A stretch of 64,000 bases of DNA from Hoplostethus atlanticus (taxonomy: Eukaryota; Chordata; Actinopteri; Trachichthyiformes; Trachichthyidae), in assembly GCA_034670405.1 (NCBI GenBank), contig JAXDDX010000014.1:2413001-2477000 (forward strand), given 5' to 3'. Under the pieces are notes generated by a model, which was given only the letters and a program-made list of their open reading frames with translations, made no database searches and was not told the origin of the DNA. Both the position numbers and the translations under genes were made by a program. Below are positions 23,176 to 36,900 of the stretch, one piece after another. Positions within the stretch are counted from its first letter, which is position 1, and the number at the start of each line of letters is the position of its first letter.

Positions 23176-26100
23176 CTACCAGGTGGGCATCATGTCTGGA
23201 AACCAGACGCGGCCCAAATGCTTGGACACCTCCCAGTGGATGTCATCCAGCCCATAGCGGTGATCTGGAACCAGTACCTCCTCCATGATGGATAGCTGTG
23301 TCAGCCTATCGCCGCACATCTTGACAAACTCCACAAAGGCACTGCAGGACACCTCGCACTCTCCAAGGCCAATGGCTGACAGCTGGGTGCAGCGTCGGGC
23401 AATGCGGATCAGCTCTTCATCCAGTGGCCGCAGCCCGTTGGCACACACCACCAGCTCGACCAGACGCGGGCAGTTGAGCCCCACGCGGCCCAGAACATCT
23501 TTACTGACAGAGCGGCCGAAGTAGAGATGCGTAACTGGGATTTCATCGCGGAAGAAAGGGCCGAACTCATCCTCGTAGAGGAAGAAGTACATGACCAGGT
23601 TAAACTTGGGCGAATGGCGCACCATCGCATCCCAGCTGCTCTTCTTGATGGTGTGGAAATGCTGGCCAGGATTCTCCCTTACCACATCGATGCGAAGGTG
23701 CTCCAGGTGAACATGTTTCTCCGAGGAGAGGGAGATGAGCAGCTCATCACTCAGTAAATGATAGTTGAGTGCTAGTTCTCTCAACCCGTGGCACTGATCA
23801 GCCACACACAGGATACCTGGGGATGCAAAGAAAATACAAGTGGATTACAGGGGTAGTAGAGAGCATAACCAGACACACAGTGCAGTGTTGGGCAATGTTG
23901 TTCTGTCTCCCAATAAGTGTTTGGCCTACGGTCTACCTTTGTTTTCTTACTCGAGATTTTCTTAAATTGCTTAAATTACTTAGAACTTTAAAAAAAACTT
24001 TTTCACCTGTTAAGTGCACATGACAAACTAGATGCCGGCTAATTGAACATTTCACTGACAATTTGACGTGAGGAGAAGTGGAGCGATGGGAGTGCACAGG
24101 TGGGACTCTTGGCTTGCAGCTCAGACAGCAGGTCCTTCTCTGCTTCTTGAAACTGACAGCGTTTCGGTGTGTGTGCAAGTTAATGTGTTATTCAGGCAGG
24201 GCTGCCGCTGTTTTAGCAATTCATTTTCCAGGACATTATCAATTGTATCGCACAGAGACATACTCAAATCACTTTTAGACAATAGCACCATTCCAAAGAA
24301 ATACCTGCCTGCTTGAGGTGAAGAGGCAGCACATAATACAGTAATGCTACTAATGTATTTTAAGGCCACAGATCAACCAGACCATGTACAGAGATATAGG
24401 CCTGCTTCGGACAGGGCATTTTAGTGTTCCTCTTTAGGACAGGCCTACTATCATTTTCAAACAGCTTTAAAACAGAACAAAACTTCATGAGGAGCATGTT
24501 GTTATAGCTTCCCATTGACACATTCACACTGGAAATACACATGGCTGGAATTCTAACCATCGTGTCCAGAAAACATGTTGTCAAGCCAAAAAAAAACACT
24601 TTGTCAAGGCAAAGTGGACAAACATGAACTGAGCATGTACAGACATTTTTCAAACATGCATCTAGGAAGTCAAGTGTACACAATCCTGAGTTTAAAAATA
24701 TCATTCCAGGGTGGAAATCAGGCATTTTGGGCTTAATCCAACCGAATATTTGTACTGGGAGGTGCCCTACCCACTTGAGAACCCCAATAACATACCTACT
24801 CTCATCCACCCCCCTTTCCTTTAACTACCTCTAGTTTCTACATACGTAGGTGCTCACCCAAAAATGGCACAATTGAGTTACATCCAATCCTGTGTATCAG
24901 TTAAGGAAAACTTGTGTACACACAATCCAAAGTGAAACGATTCATCTGATGTTTTCGTTAGATCTATCATTCTCCTTTTTGCTCCCCCACCTCCTGTTTG
25001 TTCTTCCCAGAATCTCCCTTTCTTTTGCCTCCCTCTAATTGTCAGTACCTGCAGGGGAAACGTGAGGACAGCTGCTCATTTTTAGTAGTTTGAGTGTGTC
25101 ACTGTTATTGGCCACCAGGACTTTGAGGGAGGGGTCATCCACAGGCGTGTCATCAATCTTCAGGGAGGACAGGGACTTGGAGTTAACGAAAACCACCGTC
25201 AGCGCTGAGATGAAGTGAGACTGTTGGATAGGAGCAAAATTTTATGTGCCTCATGATTTAAGTATTGGGTTTCATTTAATAGACTCACACGTTTCACGAG
25301 GACCTGACCTTAATGTTAAATCATGCCACACAAGCCTGATATCAGCTTCCTCACATTTCTCTGGAGTGGGATCACTTTGTAATAACAGAGTCTATGACTT
25401 TGAATAGAAATGTGGAGCTGTGACAGTTCTTTGTGATCAGCAAAAAATGTCATTTTGGCATCTTTGACTGCCCTTTGACATTGCCATCTTAGGTCTCTTA
25501 AGCCTGATTTATGCTTCTGCCCGCAGACGTCCGCCTGGGTGTTTGCCAACATACTTGCAACTTCAGCATGGTGTTAATTTGTAGCAGTGCAGTGTTTTTG
25601 ACTGCTTGAAAGTTTCTGCTGTATAAGAGTCCTCAAAATACTGGCTCATCCTTGGTGAGTCAAGGAAACATGCCATATCAAAATAAACAAGTCCAATAGT
25701 GTGAGGGAAACAAATTAAAATGGCATGGGTGATTTTTTAAGTCGCTCCCAATTTCCATACAGAGATACTAGTCAACCTGCAATGAGCAAAGGGTTTCATT
25801 CTAAGCAACACACAACACAATAAGCTATAACCCAATACAATGAGCCTATCCCTTTTGGGAAGGCTCAATATTTACAAATACCACTGATTATACCATCAAA
25901 TATGTTACTTTTTGATCTTAAATTAGCTAATAACAATAATAATAATCCATAGTAAATTACACAATAAAAACAAATAATTTTGTAGGCGTGATAGTCAGAT
26001 TTGTAAAATAGTGGCTTTATATTAGATTCATTAAATTCTCAATCAATTCTCAATGTACTGACCAACCAAAGAGAACTAGTTGTGTTTAAAATGTAATTTT

Positions 26101-28558
26101 GGTTGTTAATATTTTTCAACTGTAGGGAGACGACCAATTACCCAATTACCTCCCTGCACACCATTAGCACCCTTATACCTGCTCGGTATGAGGTCCAAGA
26201 GAAAAACGCAAATCCCAAATGTATCAGAGGAAGCAATTACTAGTGAAGGGACTACGACCTTACAGTCACACTCCATTACATTAGTCAAGTAGAGTATTGA
26301 TCGAGAAGTAGTATCGATAAAATCCTCGATACTCAAGCCTAACCTGAACATAATGGAGGACTTTAATCTATTTAAAGAGATTTTCTTACCTTGGGCAGCT
26401 CCATGAAGCTGGGCCGGGCAGTGGAGATAAGCCCCAAAGTCTTCAGAGAACAATTCACTAGCTGGGAGAGGATGTCACATGCTGCCTCAGCAGACTCTGT
26501 GCTGCTGTCCACCTAAACAGCACAAACACACACAATGAATAATCCACTGCGACATTTGAACAGGACAGACAATTTCCCTTGAAACCCTATAATGACTTCA
26601 CCACACACTCCTCTAAGCCATTTCTCTTCCTTCATCACTTTATCCATACCAGCCCCAAACTCGTCTTGTCATCGATCCCACTCCATCTCCCTTCTTACCT
26701 TGAAGCTGACATATTGCAGGTGGTTGGAGTGCCTTTTAATGATCTGTTTGATGAGGTCTGGGTGTGTAGCCTTCAGGTAGGAGCTGGCTGGCTGGTTCAA
26801 CTCAAACTCAAAGCACCGCCACAGCTCTGGCATGTGAAAAGCCTGGTTCCAGCGACAGCACACCTATGGAGAAGTAATTTCTTTCCTCAGACATAAGCCA
26901 TATTGAGATTGTCCCATTTACAGATTCAATAAAATAAAATTACTTGTTTCTCCATTTGACCTTTGGTGGGACACTTTTAGCTTGGATTAAAAAGCAAATA
27001 TCCAGGGGTGTCAAACAAAACAGAGCTGCTAGTAGAAAACTTGATACATTGAGGATATACTGTTTAGCAACATCCATTACATTAAATCTCGTGTTTGTTT
27101 GAATCCCCATACCAGCTAAGAAAATAGATCTGGGGGAAGAGGACAGGAACCACTATCATAACCTTAGGCAAGTGGCTTTGAACCAGGCTTGACTGCTCAG
27201 TCAACACTATGAGACTGTGGTTGTACTAGGCAACGCTCAGGTATGAATTGTGTGTGTGTGTGTGTATATAGCCCTTTCCTCACCCATAAGCAACATCAAC
27301 AAAAGAATGAAATGTGGGTTGAATTGAATAAGAATTTAATTAATATTATTATATTATTATTTTGAAATATTATATTATAGAATTATTATAGTAATTAAAT
27401 AAAATAATAATTCTGAAGGTCTCTAAAGTTTAAATTTCAATTGTTGGGCCAATAGCCTAAATGTCACTAGATCGCTGTATCTCTTCTTTTTAGTTGTGTA
27501 GACGAATCCTCAACGGTTGTCCAATAGTCGTGGAAAACTACAAAAAAAAAATCTGATCTATGTCAGGTATTTGTCTCTTGCCTGAACGGACAAGAAAAAA
27601 AAAAAAATCACAGCAGTATGGGTTAAAGAAACAAGTCCTCTGACAGAGAGAACATGCACCAAAAATCAGATCACATTGCTTCAGTAAGTAGTATGTCACC
27701 ACTATGTGTGTGTTTGTGTGTGAGACATGTGATTGATTGATACGTTTTTAATCGTGCAGTGGAAGCTTTGACAAGCCGCTCAACTCAACCTCAACTTCCT
27801 CGATAATTAATTTGTTTCATATTTTGCCAACATAGATCATTTCAATATGATCATTTCAAATGAACAGTTATAGAGCTTTCATACAGAGTTATTGTGAAGA
27901 GGACGCTGAGCTGAAGGACTGATCACCCCAATCTATGCATCCTGCTCTGTGAGCCGGTGTTTCTGTGTCTGGCATTTAGTTGTCTAGTCTAGTCAAGTCT
28001 GTTGACAAGTCTGTAGTCTTTGTAGTCCAACTGGCTGGTTGGATAGTACGCAATCTACATTCAAATGCAGTTCTGGCAATCATACTAATGGTAAAAAGTT
28101 GGAAAAAAGAATGCATACATTGGCAAGGTGTTTACCATAAGCAGTAAAGACAAGCATCCCAAAATGACTAAAGATGATACCGATAAGAGTTAGTGAGAGG
28201 ATAAGAAGTGAAGTCTAGTCTGTTCCCACAAGCTCCCATCTGACCATTGAGAATGAAGTGCAAGTTGTTAGGCACAGAAAGAAACACTTGCTGGGAATTG
28301 TTTTCTAAGGAGCCCTTCAATGTGGTGATAGATGGCACATTATTACAAGGGTACCTGAGAAGCGTAAGCCCTATCCAGCAGAGGCAAGTACTGGAAGATG
28401 TGAAGCAAGACCTCCTGTGGCAGACACTCCCATTGGGCTCCTTCCTCCTCCCACTCTTCCTCCTTCCTCTGCTTGTGGGAGCATTTAAGACCCTCCTGAG
28501 GCCCGCCACTAGTGCCACCTCCGTCTTCCTCCTCGTTCCCTTGAAGACCTCTCTTCAT
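23176..28558 (-). CDS. fbxl3: FBXL3, F-box/LRR substrate receptor for cryptochromes
   Basis: Five coding exons in phase: 28558-28355, 26863-26699, 26512-26390, 25220-25049 and 23816-23176, giving 434 residues (human FBXL3 has 428). FBXL3 is the substrate receptor of an SCF (SKP1-CUL1) ubiquitin ligase that degrades CRY1/2 and sets circadian period. An acidic, variable N-terminus (about 1-40) precedes the F-box (about 43-83, [20 protein letters not shown]). Leucine-rich repeats follow to the C-terminus, which ends [14 protein letters not shown]. The C-terminal Trp is known to enter the CRY FAD pocket, and it is present here. The ...MMPTW ending favours FBXL3 over FBXL21. The start ATG lies one base after a spliced acceptor; an untranslated exon ending at 29727 supplies the 5' end. 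Intron 1 contains a MITE-like repeat. Confidence 0.96.
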
Positions 28559-28863
28559 TCTAGGTAAAAAAAGATGAATAGACAAAATTCAGATAGTTAG
28601 GTCTAATTTCTTGTGTGGGAAAAATTCTGATTAGCAGTACAGTCTGTGCAGGGCCTCTTCAGCAGACTTGGCAATGAAAATCTTATCCTAATTACTCAAC
28701 TAAAACAAGCTTGCAGGCCATGTGTGTTTTAATGTTGACACCTAACCCTAACCCTGGTGTTTTGCTAGTGTTACAATTTATTGGGATTTCAGAATCATGA
28801 ACATATTGATTATGTGCATTTAGAGCTTGACAGCGAGGACTACAGTATGCGTTTTTTTTAAAG

Positions 28864-29359
28864 AGGGTATCTGCAGGTTTCAGAAAGCCAAATTTAAGAC
28901 TTTTTAATGCTACCTGAAATTGAATTAAAGAATTTAGGCATTTAAGAATTAAAAACCTAAATAAATAAACAAAGCTGGCAAACCCAGCCTATTTCTGATT
29001 GAACAGTCAAAGTTATGAAACTAAGAATCGGCATGAAGTCCAACTGTGTTTAGTAAAGTAGACAGGATGCAGGATGCATGCAAGACATTTAAAGACTTTT
29101 TTTGGACATGGCCATATTTCTGGTTGGCTACAACTATCACCTAGGAGCGATACCATAAGGACATTTCTGATGAGTGTTTTTATTCCTTAAAAAGGTAAGT
29201 CGATAAACAAGTAGACATCAAACATTTAATTGATTAGAAAAAACATCAACAAATGTATGCACAAACTATATGCACGTTCCATTTTCCATAACCTTTTCAG
29301 TCCTGGGAAAAAAATGAGTTCCATGACTTTTCCAGGTTTTCCATGATCGTAGGAACCTT
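28864..29359. mobile_element. MITE-like interspersed repeat in fbxl3 intron 1
   Basis: The left end reads AGGGTATCTGCAGG. The right end in reverse reads AAGGTTCCTACGATCATGG. The interior has TTTAAGACTTTTTAATG, the CTACAACTATCACCTA block shared with 15771-15905, and CCATGACTTTTCCAGG near 29319. Family resemblance to 16192-16628 and 62628-62906 is clear, but the exact ends are not. Confidence 0.5.
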
Positions 29360-29726
29360 GCATTGCTCACCTCTGCTGACTCCCACTTACCCAGTCCCAA
29401 TCACCGACAACATGATACCTGTCTCATATTCACCTCATTAGCTACCAAAGTTAGCTTGTGCTCGCCAAACGGTCTTTCTGTGCACATTTTTAGTATGTTT
29501 CATTTCAACACTTTCCTCTGACTGGGGAAAGATTAACACACCGAACAAAACACGACACGCTCTGCACAATAATAAGAGTTAGCTTAGCCACGTGAACTGT
29601 GAACTGCAAACACAAACATAGCTAACGTTAGCTAACAGACAAGTTGCAGCTAACGTAGACCAGTAGAGGTTAGCGAGGGTAATAGTGAGGTTACGCTGGT
29701 TGTCAGCAGTTATCGAACCCCCTTAC

Positions 29727-29990
29727 CTGGTTTTAGCTTCAATCGCTGCTTGCGAAAAAGGCGATCACCCCTCACGTCAACCGGGACCTACACAAGAAAA
29801 TTGCGTTCGAGCTGGCCAACCGATCAAGCACATTGGACCATAAGGTAACACGATGTGTCGGAAGGCTGGCAAATCCAAATTTGAAGCTGTGAATCGAGAT
29901 TTTCAAAAGTATTTCGTTTGCAGACGCCTGGCCTACTTTCTTGCCACAACTCTGCTTCGGTAGTTAAACGCCAGCTAAAAATGGCGTTTG
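29727..29990 (-). promoter_or_regulatory. fbxl3: fbxl3 untranslated first exon and promoter
   Basis: A consensus donor (CCAG|GTAAGG) at 29727/29726 ends a CpG-containing, ATG-poor stretch that looks like a 5' UTR exon. A CACGTG E-box lies at 29589-29594, just inside intron 1, and an exact GCTAACGTTAGC palindrome at 29621-29632. The right boundary is approximate. Confidence 0.5.
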
Positions 29991-32900
29991 TTGTTGTGTC
30001 GAAGGAAGTGGGCTGACTGACATGTACTTACAGTAACATTTCGGTAGGGGGAGCCATGTAGCGACTGCTCGCAGACTTTCAGTAAGCTACTAGTTTGGAT
30101 AAATGTAGTGATCTATTGTCTCTCGGAGAGCGCCATTGATTTTCTGATTGAAACATGTAAAGCTCTCTAATTTGACAGTTATACATGCGGTAAATATATG
30201 TAACATTTTATCATCTTCGTATGTTATAATATACCGTTTATATTACTACATGGCTGTCATATGTCATGTCACTAATTTATAGCTGTAAAAACAGATTTTA
30301 ATAGTTTTTAGAGCAATAGACATGGAAATCAGAGTTAAGTTCAAACGTCAAAGAGGAAAACTTCAGCACACACAGCAACATGAAAATAAATAAATGAAAT
30401 AAACACAAATAAAAAGGTGGTTAAACAGAGTTTAGGTGCATCCAGTGAATGCTTGGTAATAAACAATCTATCATCTTTTCAGCATGGTGATATCTGAGGC
30501 AGAAGAGAAATTATTTTTCTATGCATGCTTTGGCATTTGATATTTATTTGCAGAGATAGGTCAGGATTCAGCTCAACCCTCTTTAACGTAGTCAATTAGG
30601 ACAATCCTGCAGCCATTGAAATTATAAGATGCAGTATGTCAAACATGGTGTTTTTGTCCTTGGGGCCTAAAAACATGACTTCACACTTTGGTCTTCATTC
30701 AGGAAGTTAATTACTTGCCATCCAATGTAATACTACTAATTAAACAACCCTCTTTACCATTCCCTCTAACCACACACTCTGCAACCACTTCTCTCTCTCT
30801 TTGAGGTATGTTACCACCCCCTAGGGGTCTTCCACACAGGAGAGCGCATGTGGGGCCACAAGCAAGTCATTCTTTCTGTTGAGAAAAAAAAGTATATCTA
30901 ACATACTTCTCTTTCCCCACACCTCCAGCAATCAAACTGTTATACATGATGAAATGACTAACTGTGGAAATTAAAATGGTGACTATGGGTTGTTAGCATA
31001 CAGTTCTTGTTTATTAAAATGGGACGGCTTTACAGTTTGTACATTCCATCCAGAGTGGCATTGATTTACAAAGCAACAAACAGGTACAAATACAGTATAT
31101 ACATACCAGTATACATATATTTATAAAATACAATGAGATATTTTCACACAAATGTTCTTTAATTATTTTTAGTCAAGGTGGTAATTGTTAGGGCGGCTTT
31201 TCAGCAAGCTACATTTACAATATTCAGACAGAAATGTGTTGTGCATGAGCTATGGATTTCTGTCCGGTTGAATGAAAAGTGAGTCAGATCCATCTACAAC
31301 GATCTGAACTCAGTTTTAGAAAAATAATCCAAAATCTGCGCAAAGTTCCCTATAGAAAGGAGTAGCATTTACAGTAGGCTAGCATCAACAGCACAGGCAC
31401 CACAGAAACAAGTAAAACCCGCAAGAGATTTATTGTTGCAATTGTAATTTCATTAAAAGATGAAGAATTGAGCAAACAAGTTTCTTTCTCCCCATATTAT
31501 TGTTATTTCTGTTGTCTTATTCAGAATCAGTAACCCATTTCACACTCTCCATATAGATGTGTTGTGCACCAATTGTATGATTCCTTACACCTTTAAGATA
31601 AGGACACACTAAACAACTTTTACCACGCATGTAAGTTTTGATTGGGCTGAGCCTGCGCTGACTAGTTGGTTGGGATAAATGGTTGGTACAGATGATTTGT
31701 GAGGGTTAAGGACTCTCTTGTCTTCTGACCTCCTGTCACTAGAGAGTTGAGGCAGTCAAGCTTGTTTTTCACAACTCAAATCTGTATGGGCTCCTGTTAT
31801 GAGAGACAGTCAGTGACACAATTCTGAGGCTGCAGCCTGGAAACAACCAATGAGTGTTGAATGTGCTAGCTTGCTAAACAAGTTCTACATTAGCCATGTC
31901 CCTCTAGGAGAGAGATTTATGAGGCTCAAGCAGCAATTATTTGTCATCTGACACCAGCTTTTGAAAGCACTAGAGGACAAAATATTGCTCTACAATGACA
32001 AGCTTTTAAAGATTTTTTAGGGGTTCACTATGATATAATATGGTTGACTTCTATATCATAAGAAATATTTCCCCTGAGGGGGGTGTTATGATTAAAAGGT
32101 TTAAGTTGAAAACTTTGAAAAGCCATAACTCCAGCATTGTGGGTGCTGTAGTCATGAATTCATCAAAGACATTCGTTTTCTTGGACCATCAAAAACCAGC
32201 ATGATGGATTTTCCACCATTTTCAATCAGTTTTTAACATCTCGTCCATACCATGACATCTTCTACAATAACATTGTTATGCAGTAAGAAATTACCAATCT
32301 CTTAAACAGTTATTCATTACTTGGTAATCTGATAATCATGAAACTTGGTACATGTTTATCAGAGCTCAACCACCATATATGTATTTATTTTCAAATTAAC
32401 TAAGACGCTTGGCATAAATACTAAAAATGTACTTCTGAATATCACAAACCACAAGTCATGAAATTATTTTAAGTATTAGTCAGTATACTTGCGATTGGTG
32501 CATGTAGTTATGGCAGTTCAAATAATAGCTTAGGCTATCAGTAAGAGATGTCTTTGACCATCATTGTTGATAGGTATCAATATCAGGAGCTCCATTTGGA
32601 GGTTCCATGCCGAATTTAACAGAAATCTGATCAGATTTACACAAACAGGAAACAGATTGAATCGCTTTATCCAGTCACAGTAAAACGAATGCAAAAAATG
32701 GATGCAAAGAGATACACCTTTTTATAGTCTCTAGGACAATATTAAACCAATATAAACTATACTTTGATAGTGGTGAGTGGCAGGAAAGGTGGGAGAAAAA
32801 GAGAAGGAATGAAATGTGAACTCTGTAAAGTTTGACCTCCAATGATCTGATGAGGATACTATATCTGCCCCCGTATAAGCGTGCTATAAGATTTCAGGTT

Positions 32901-33916
32901 TCACGCTACAATTAAAAGAGTGATATCATCCTTCAAGTTTCAATAATGTGTGCATGTTTTAGAGGGCGATTCTGACTCCTTTAGTTTGCAATGACCCATC
33001 ATGCGGTATTTATCTGAATCCCAAATTAGATTTAGTCATGATTGGTGGAACAATGTAGGATTTCCTATAGTGTTTCACACCATTGTTGCTGCTAATATTT
33101 CACACTGAGGCAAAACTGGCTTCTACCCTCGCTAGCAGGACATTCAAAGCAAAATGGACTTGGTTCTGTTTCGCTGCCAGTAAGTCACCAACTGAAATAA
33201 AGTGAAAACAATATCCATTACTCTTAGGAGAGAGTGAAAACTAAGTAGCAGGCTTGGGTAGAAGAGTGAGACCACATCTTAGACAATGAAGAGATCCATT
33301 TCCATGAACGCTGGCAAGTCTTCGCGGTATTTCACAGTAATACTCAACACTGCCTGTGCAAGGTGGGGCAATATGAATACAATACCAATATGAGATCATT
33401 AGACCAGAGGCATAGTATGATAGAGTGGTACTAATATTCATGCTTCAGAACTACTTGCACCAGGATCCATGTATGTGCTAGCTGTAGTCTGAACAGTTTC
33501 TCTAAATACTAAGTCAGGTTTAGAACTACAGCAGCACAGACAAGGACATGTTTAGTACTGGACCTATACAGATCACACCAGCCTATCTCAGATTTACTTC
33601 TGCTTGAATGGAGAAAAGGGGATAGTAAATTACTTGTTTTTGTTACTTGTGTCAAAAGTCAGTCTGAACTTGTGGTATAGGAGCCGCACTGGAATAAATA
33701 GCTGATATCATCTCTCTCTCTCTCACACTCACTCCCTCACTGAGCTTTCTTTGTGTTCATCATTAACCTCCATAGCTGATTCTACTAGGGTAATTGATGG
33801 TCTGTGCTTTTTGTTACCCCCTAATAATCCTTAGCCACCCACAAATTCATCTTGTCCTGCTTTTGTTTGGTGCCTCCGATCACAGCAACCCGCAACGGGT
33901 CTTGGAGGGTGAAGTC
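29991..33916. other. fbxl3-tgfbrap1 interval: intergenic and tgfbrap1 3' UTR
   Basis: No coding exon was recognised. The right part holds the tgfbrap1 3' UTR, whose end is uncertain (AATAAA in minus sense near 32384 and at 31011-31016). About 31950-32400 has the feel of an unclassified interspersed repeat but I cannot assign it. A CT microsatellite lies at 33711-33725. Confidence 0.5.
31011..31016 (-). terminator. tgfbrap1: Candidate tgfbrap1 poly(A) signal (AATAAA)
   Basis: In the minus sense the sequence reads CATTTTAATAAACAAG, about 2.9 kb after the stop codon. The long 3' UTR this implies would resemble that of human TGFBRAP1. Nearer candidates exist, so use is inferred. Confidence 0.35.
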
Positions 33917-36900
33917 TCATGTATGGCTACTGCTACTGGTCAACTGTCTCTTTGTGGGAGAGTCTCTTACTCTCTGGGCAACACAGTGTGTATGGACAGG
34001 CACTCCACCCGGCAGACATACCACATCAGGCTCTCTGAAGGTGTTGTGGCACAGGCGGCATCCCTTCTTTTCAGACACAAAGACTGGGTTTTTCCGCTCT
34101 TTCAACTGGGGAAGAAAAGACAAATCTTTGAGTTATACTGAGTTTGTCATGGTTAAGCAGTACTGGGCACTAATACACAAGAAAAAACAGGAGAAAGGCT
34201 TAGAATTAGGGAAGAATTCAATGAGAAAGGAGAATAATCAAAACAAATTATAACCAAACCTGTTAAAATACTGATTAAACTAGAAATCTGATAAGAGGTA
34301 AAAGTGCATTTTGATTGCAGAAGAATAATGAAACCCACCCCTACTATGTGGCGCTCACCCTGTCATGCAGTAGCTGAAGGTTTTCAGAGCGGGCCAGCCC
34401 TAGAGTGAGCTGGGAGGTGCGGCAGGCGTGCATACTGGCCCTGACAGCACGACCCAGAAAGGGCCTCAACAGCTGCAGTGACCAGGCGTCAGGGAGCATG
34501 CTCAGTACGCGGACTGCATCGAACACCTCGCCGTGCCGATTCAGCAGGTCCACCGCTGCCATCTCCAGCTCTCCACCAGCACCTGTTCCTGAGAGGTTCC
34601 TGTCTAGATATACCCCCAAGAGAAGGTGAAACAGCCGTTGTCGGTAAGCCGAGTCCCGAGAACAAGAGGCCCATATGCAGTAGGCCTCAGCAGAGCCGAA
34701 GTCTCTGAGCTGGTGCACCAAGATGTGCAGTGCTTTATCGTGCTCCTCCACTTTTCCATGTAGTGTTGCACGCTCGAGCAGCAGCTGTTCAGAGTTCTGT
34801 ATCTTACCTAAATAGATCAGAGGGATATGAAACATTAAGGGTGGAAACCTGCACTTCGATCTCCCCAGCGATTTTGGATCAAGGTCCAAATCTTGAGAAC
34901 TGGGCTTGGGTCTTCATGGTTATCGATTGTAGTCTTACAACATAAACTTTCATTCCAACTTTAGTTCACTTACTAAATGGTTTCAGCACAAAAACTTCAG
35001 ACTGGTAAAAGGCTTTCCTTGTAGTTTACACATAATCAAAACATAAAAACATAACTCCAACACATGGAACTCCTACACTGCATCTGCAAAGGGGTCGTGC
35101 AGCAGTACCAGATTTTCTCATCTGAAATGAATGAACTTCATCTGAGCGTTATGGAAGTGTGATCATGGCATAAGACTGGTGTCTCACCCAAGAGAAATTG
35201 TACGCGATACAGGCTGGACTCCCTGAGCAGAGCTTGGAATTTCTCTCTAGCACTGGTCACATGCTCTTCGTTTGTTGGAGACTGGGACAGCAATGACAAG
35301 ACCCTCTCCAGGTACAACACAGCCAGGTGTGTGTGGACCGTCTCTTTCTGCATCCACAAAAACAGAAGGAAACAATCAGTAGAATGCAATAAACTGAGAG
35401 GTAAGTCTACAGGCAACCCTATACACTGCTCCCCTACAAGTAGGTTAGTGCACAGGGTCAGCTACAGAACAGCGTCTCTGGAGCAGGTAGGGATTCAGTG
35501 TCTTGCTCAAGGACACTTCAGCAGGGTAGATGCTTGCTGACATGGAGACGTGAATCTGAATCCTCTGGTGCTCTCCAACCACAAGGCCACCTACCTGTAT
35601 CCGTCTTTCCAACACCAGGTGTTCTAGGTAGAGCAGCAGGGCCTGGCTGTGCTTTCCCAGGTAAGCGATAACATCATCAGGGTTTAACAGACCTGACTGA
35701 TCTTTACTGGCAGGCCTCTTGGTAAAGATTTGGACACCTATCTGTGAACACAAAAAGGAATAAACACTATTAGCTATACCTTTTAGCTTTTTTTTTTATT
35801 CAAGGTATGTGCAAGTGAGTTGCAAATCTGGCAGAATGTAGAAAATAGGGTATTGAATGCAGAGAGAATATTTGCACACAAACTACCATTTACATTGTTA
35901 ATGAACCAATATGCAGCTTTAAAATCAACTTGCAAAATCAAGGTGACACAAATCAATAAAGTTTTTCATTTTCTAAACCATTAAGGTCTTGGGAACCTAC
36001 GGTGGGATCTTTCCGCAAGGCCCAGTCTGCATACTTCCAGACTAGGTCGAGATTGGAGCAGAAGCTAAGGAAGTCCACAATGTACTCATACAGGTCAGAT
36101 CTTGTGGAGTCCTGCAGATCCCCGTCTACCACACGAATCCACAACTATCAGAGGAAAAGAGGGAACACAGGCAATTCCAAAACACCACGTTCTGAAGTGA
36201 TCATGGGAGCTGAAGACTACAGATTTTATATCTACATACCTGTAGTGCTGCCGAATCCTGGCCATTACAACGGTAGAGGAGCCCAAGTGCAAAATATCTA
36301 AAATGGAGGCGAAATCAAGAAAAGACCAAATAAAACACAGGAGTGAGATTCTATTTTTTTTTTTAAATTACTGAATTAACTTGAAGAAAGATAAGATAAG
36401 AAAGACGTTTTGACCTCATTCCTGGGGGTATTTTACAATAGTGGCAAAGACAAGCATTTACCAAAGAAAGCCTCACTTCAAGTCTCTCCAGGAATTTGCA
36501 ATATTTTTTCTACAATCTTTTGACAGAGCACTTGTAGTTTTGGCTAATCATCACTTTTTTTTGCCGAAAAAGGCCCAATAAAAACCATACACATGTCTAC
36601 TTGGTCTTCTCATACTACGACCAACAACTCCACAGTGGAACTTTGGAGAGGGAGGTAATAGGGGATGATTTAGAGGACAGTGAGTTGTTTTATTCACTCT
36701 GCAGATGGAAGTTGAGTGCACTTTGTTTTTCATTTAATCAGTACTATTATAATTTCCATTTATCCTGACCCTTATCCTGAGCACTAAAATCCAGTAGTTT
36801 TCATGATATGCAGTAAGCTTATTATCACAAAAAGTCCTACTGAAAACAAAAGCGGAAAACAAAAAAAAAACTGGGAAAGATCCAGGCCAGCATAATACTC

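Noticed and set aside
28740-28756. CCTAACCCTAACCCTG as interstitial telomeric repeat
   Set aside because: Only about two units; too short to mean more than chance.
31950-32400. Possible interspersed repeat with phrases such as CCATAACTCCAGCATTGTGG
   Set aside because: It feels repeat-like, but has no second copy in the window and no visible ends, so no element is claimed.
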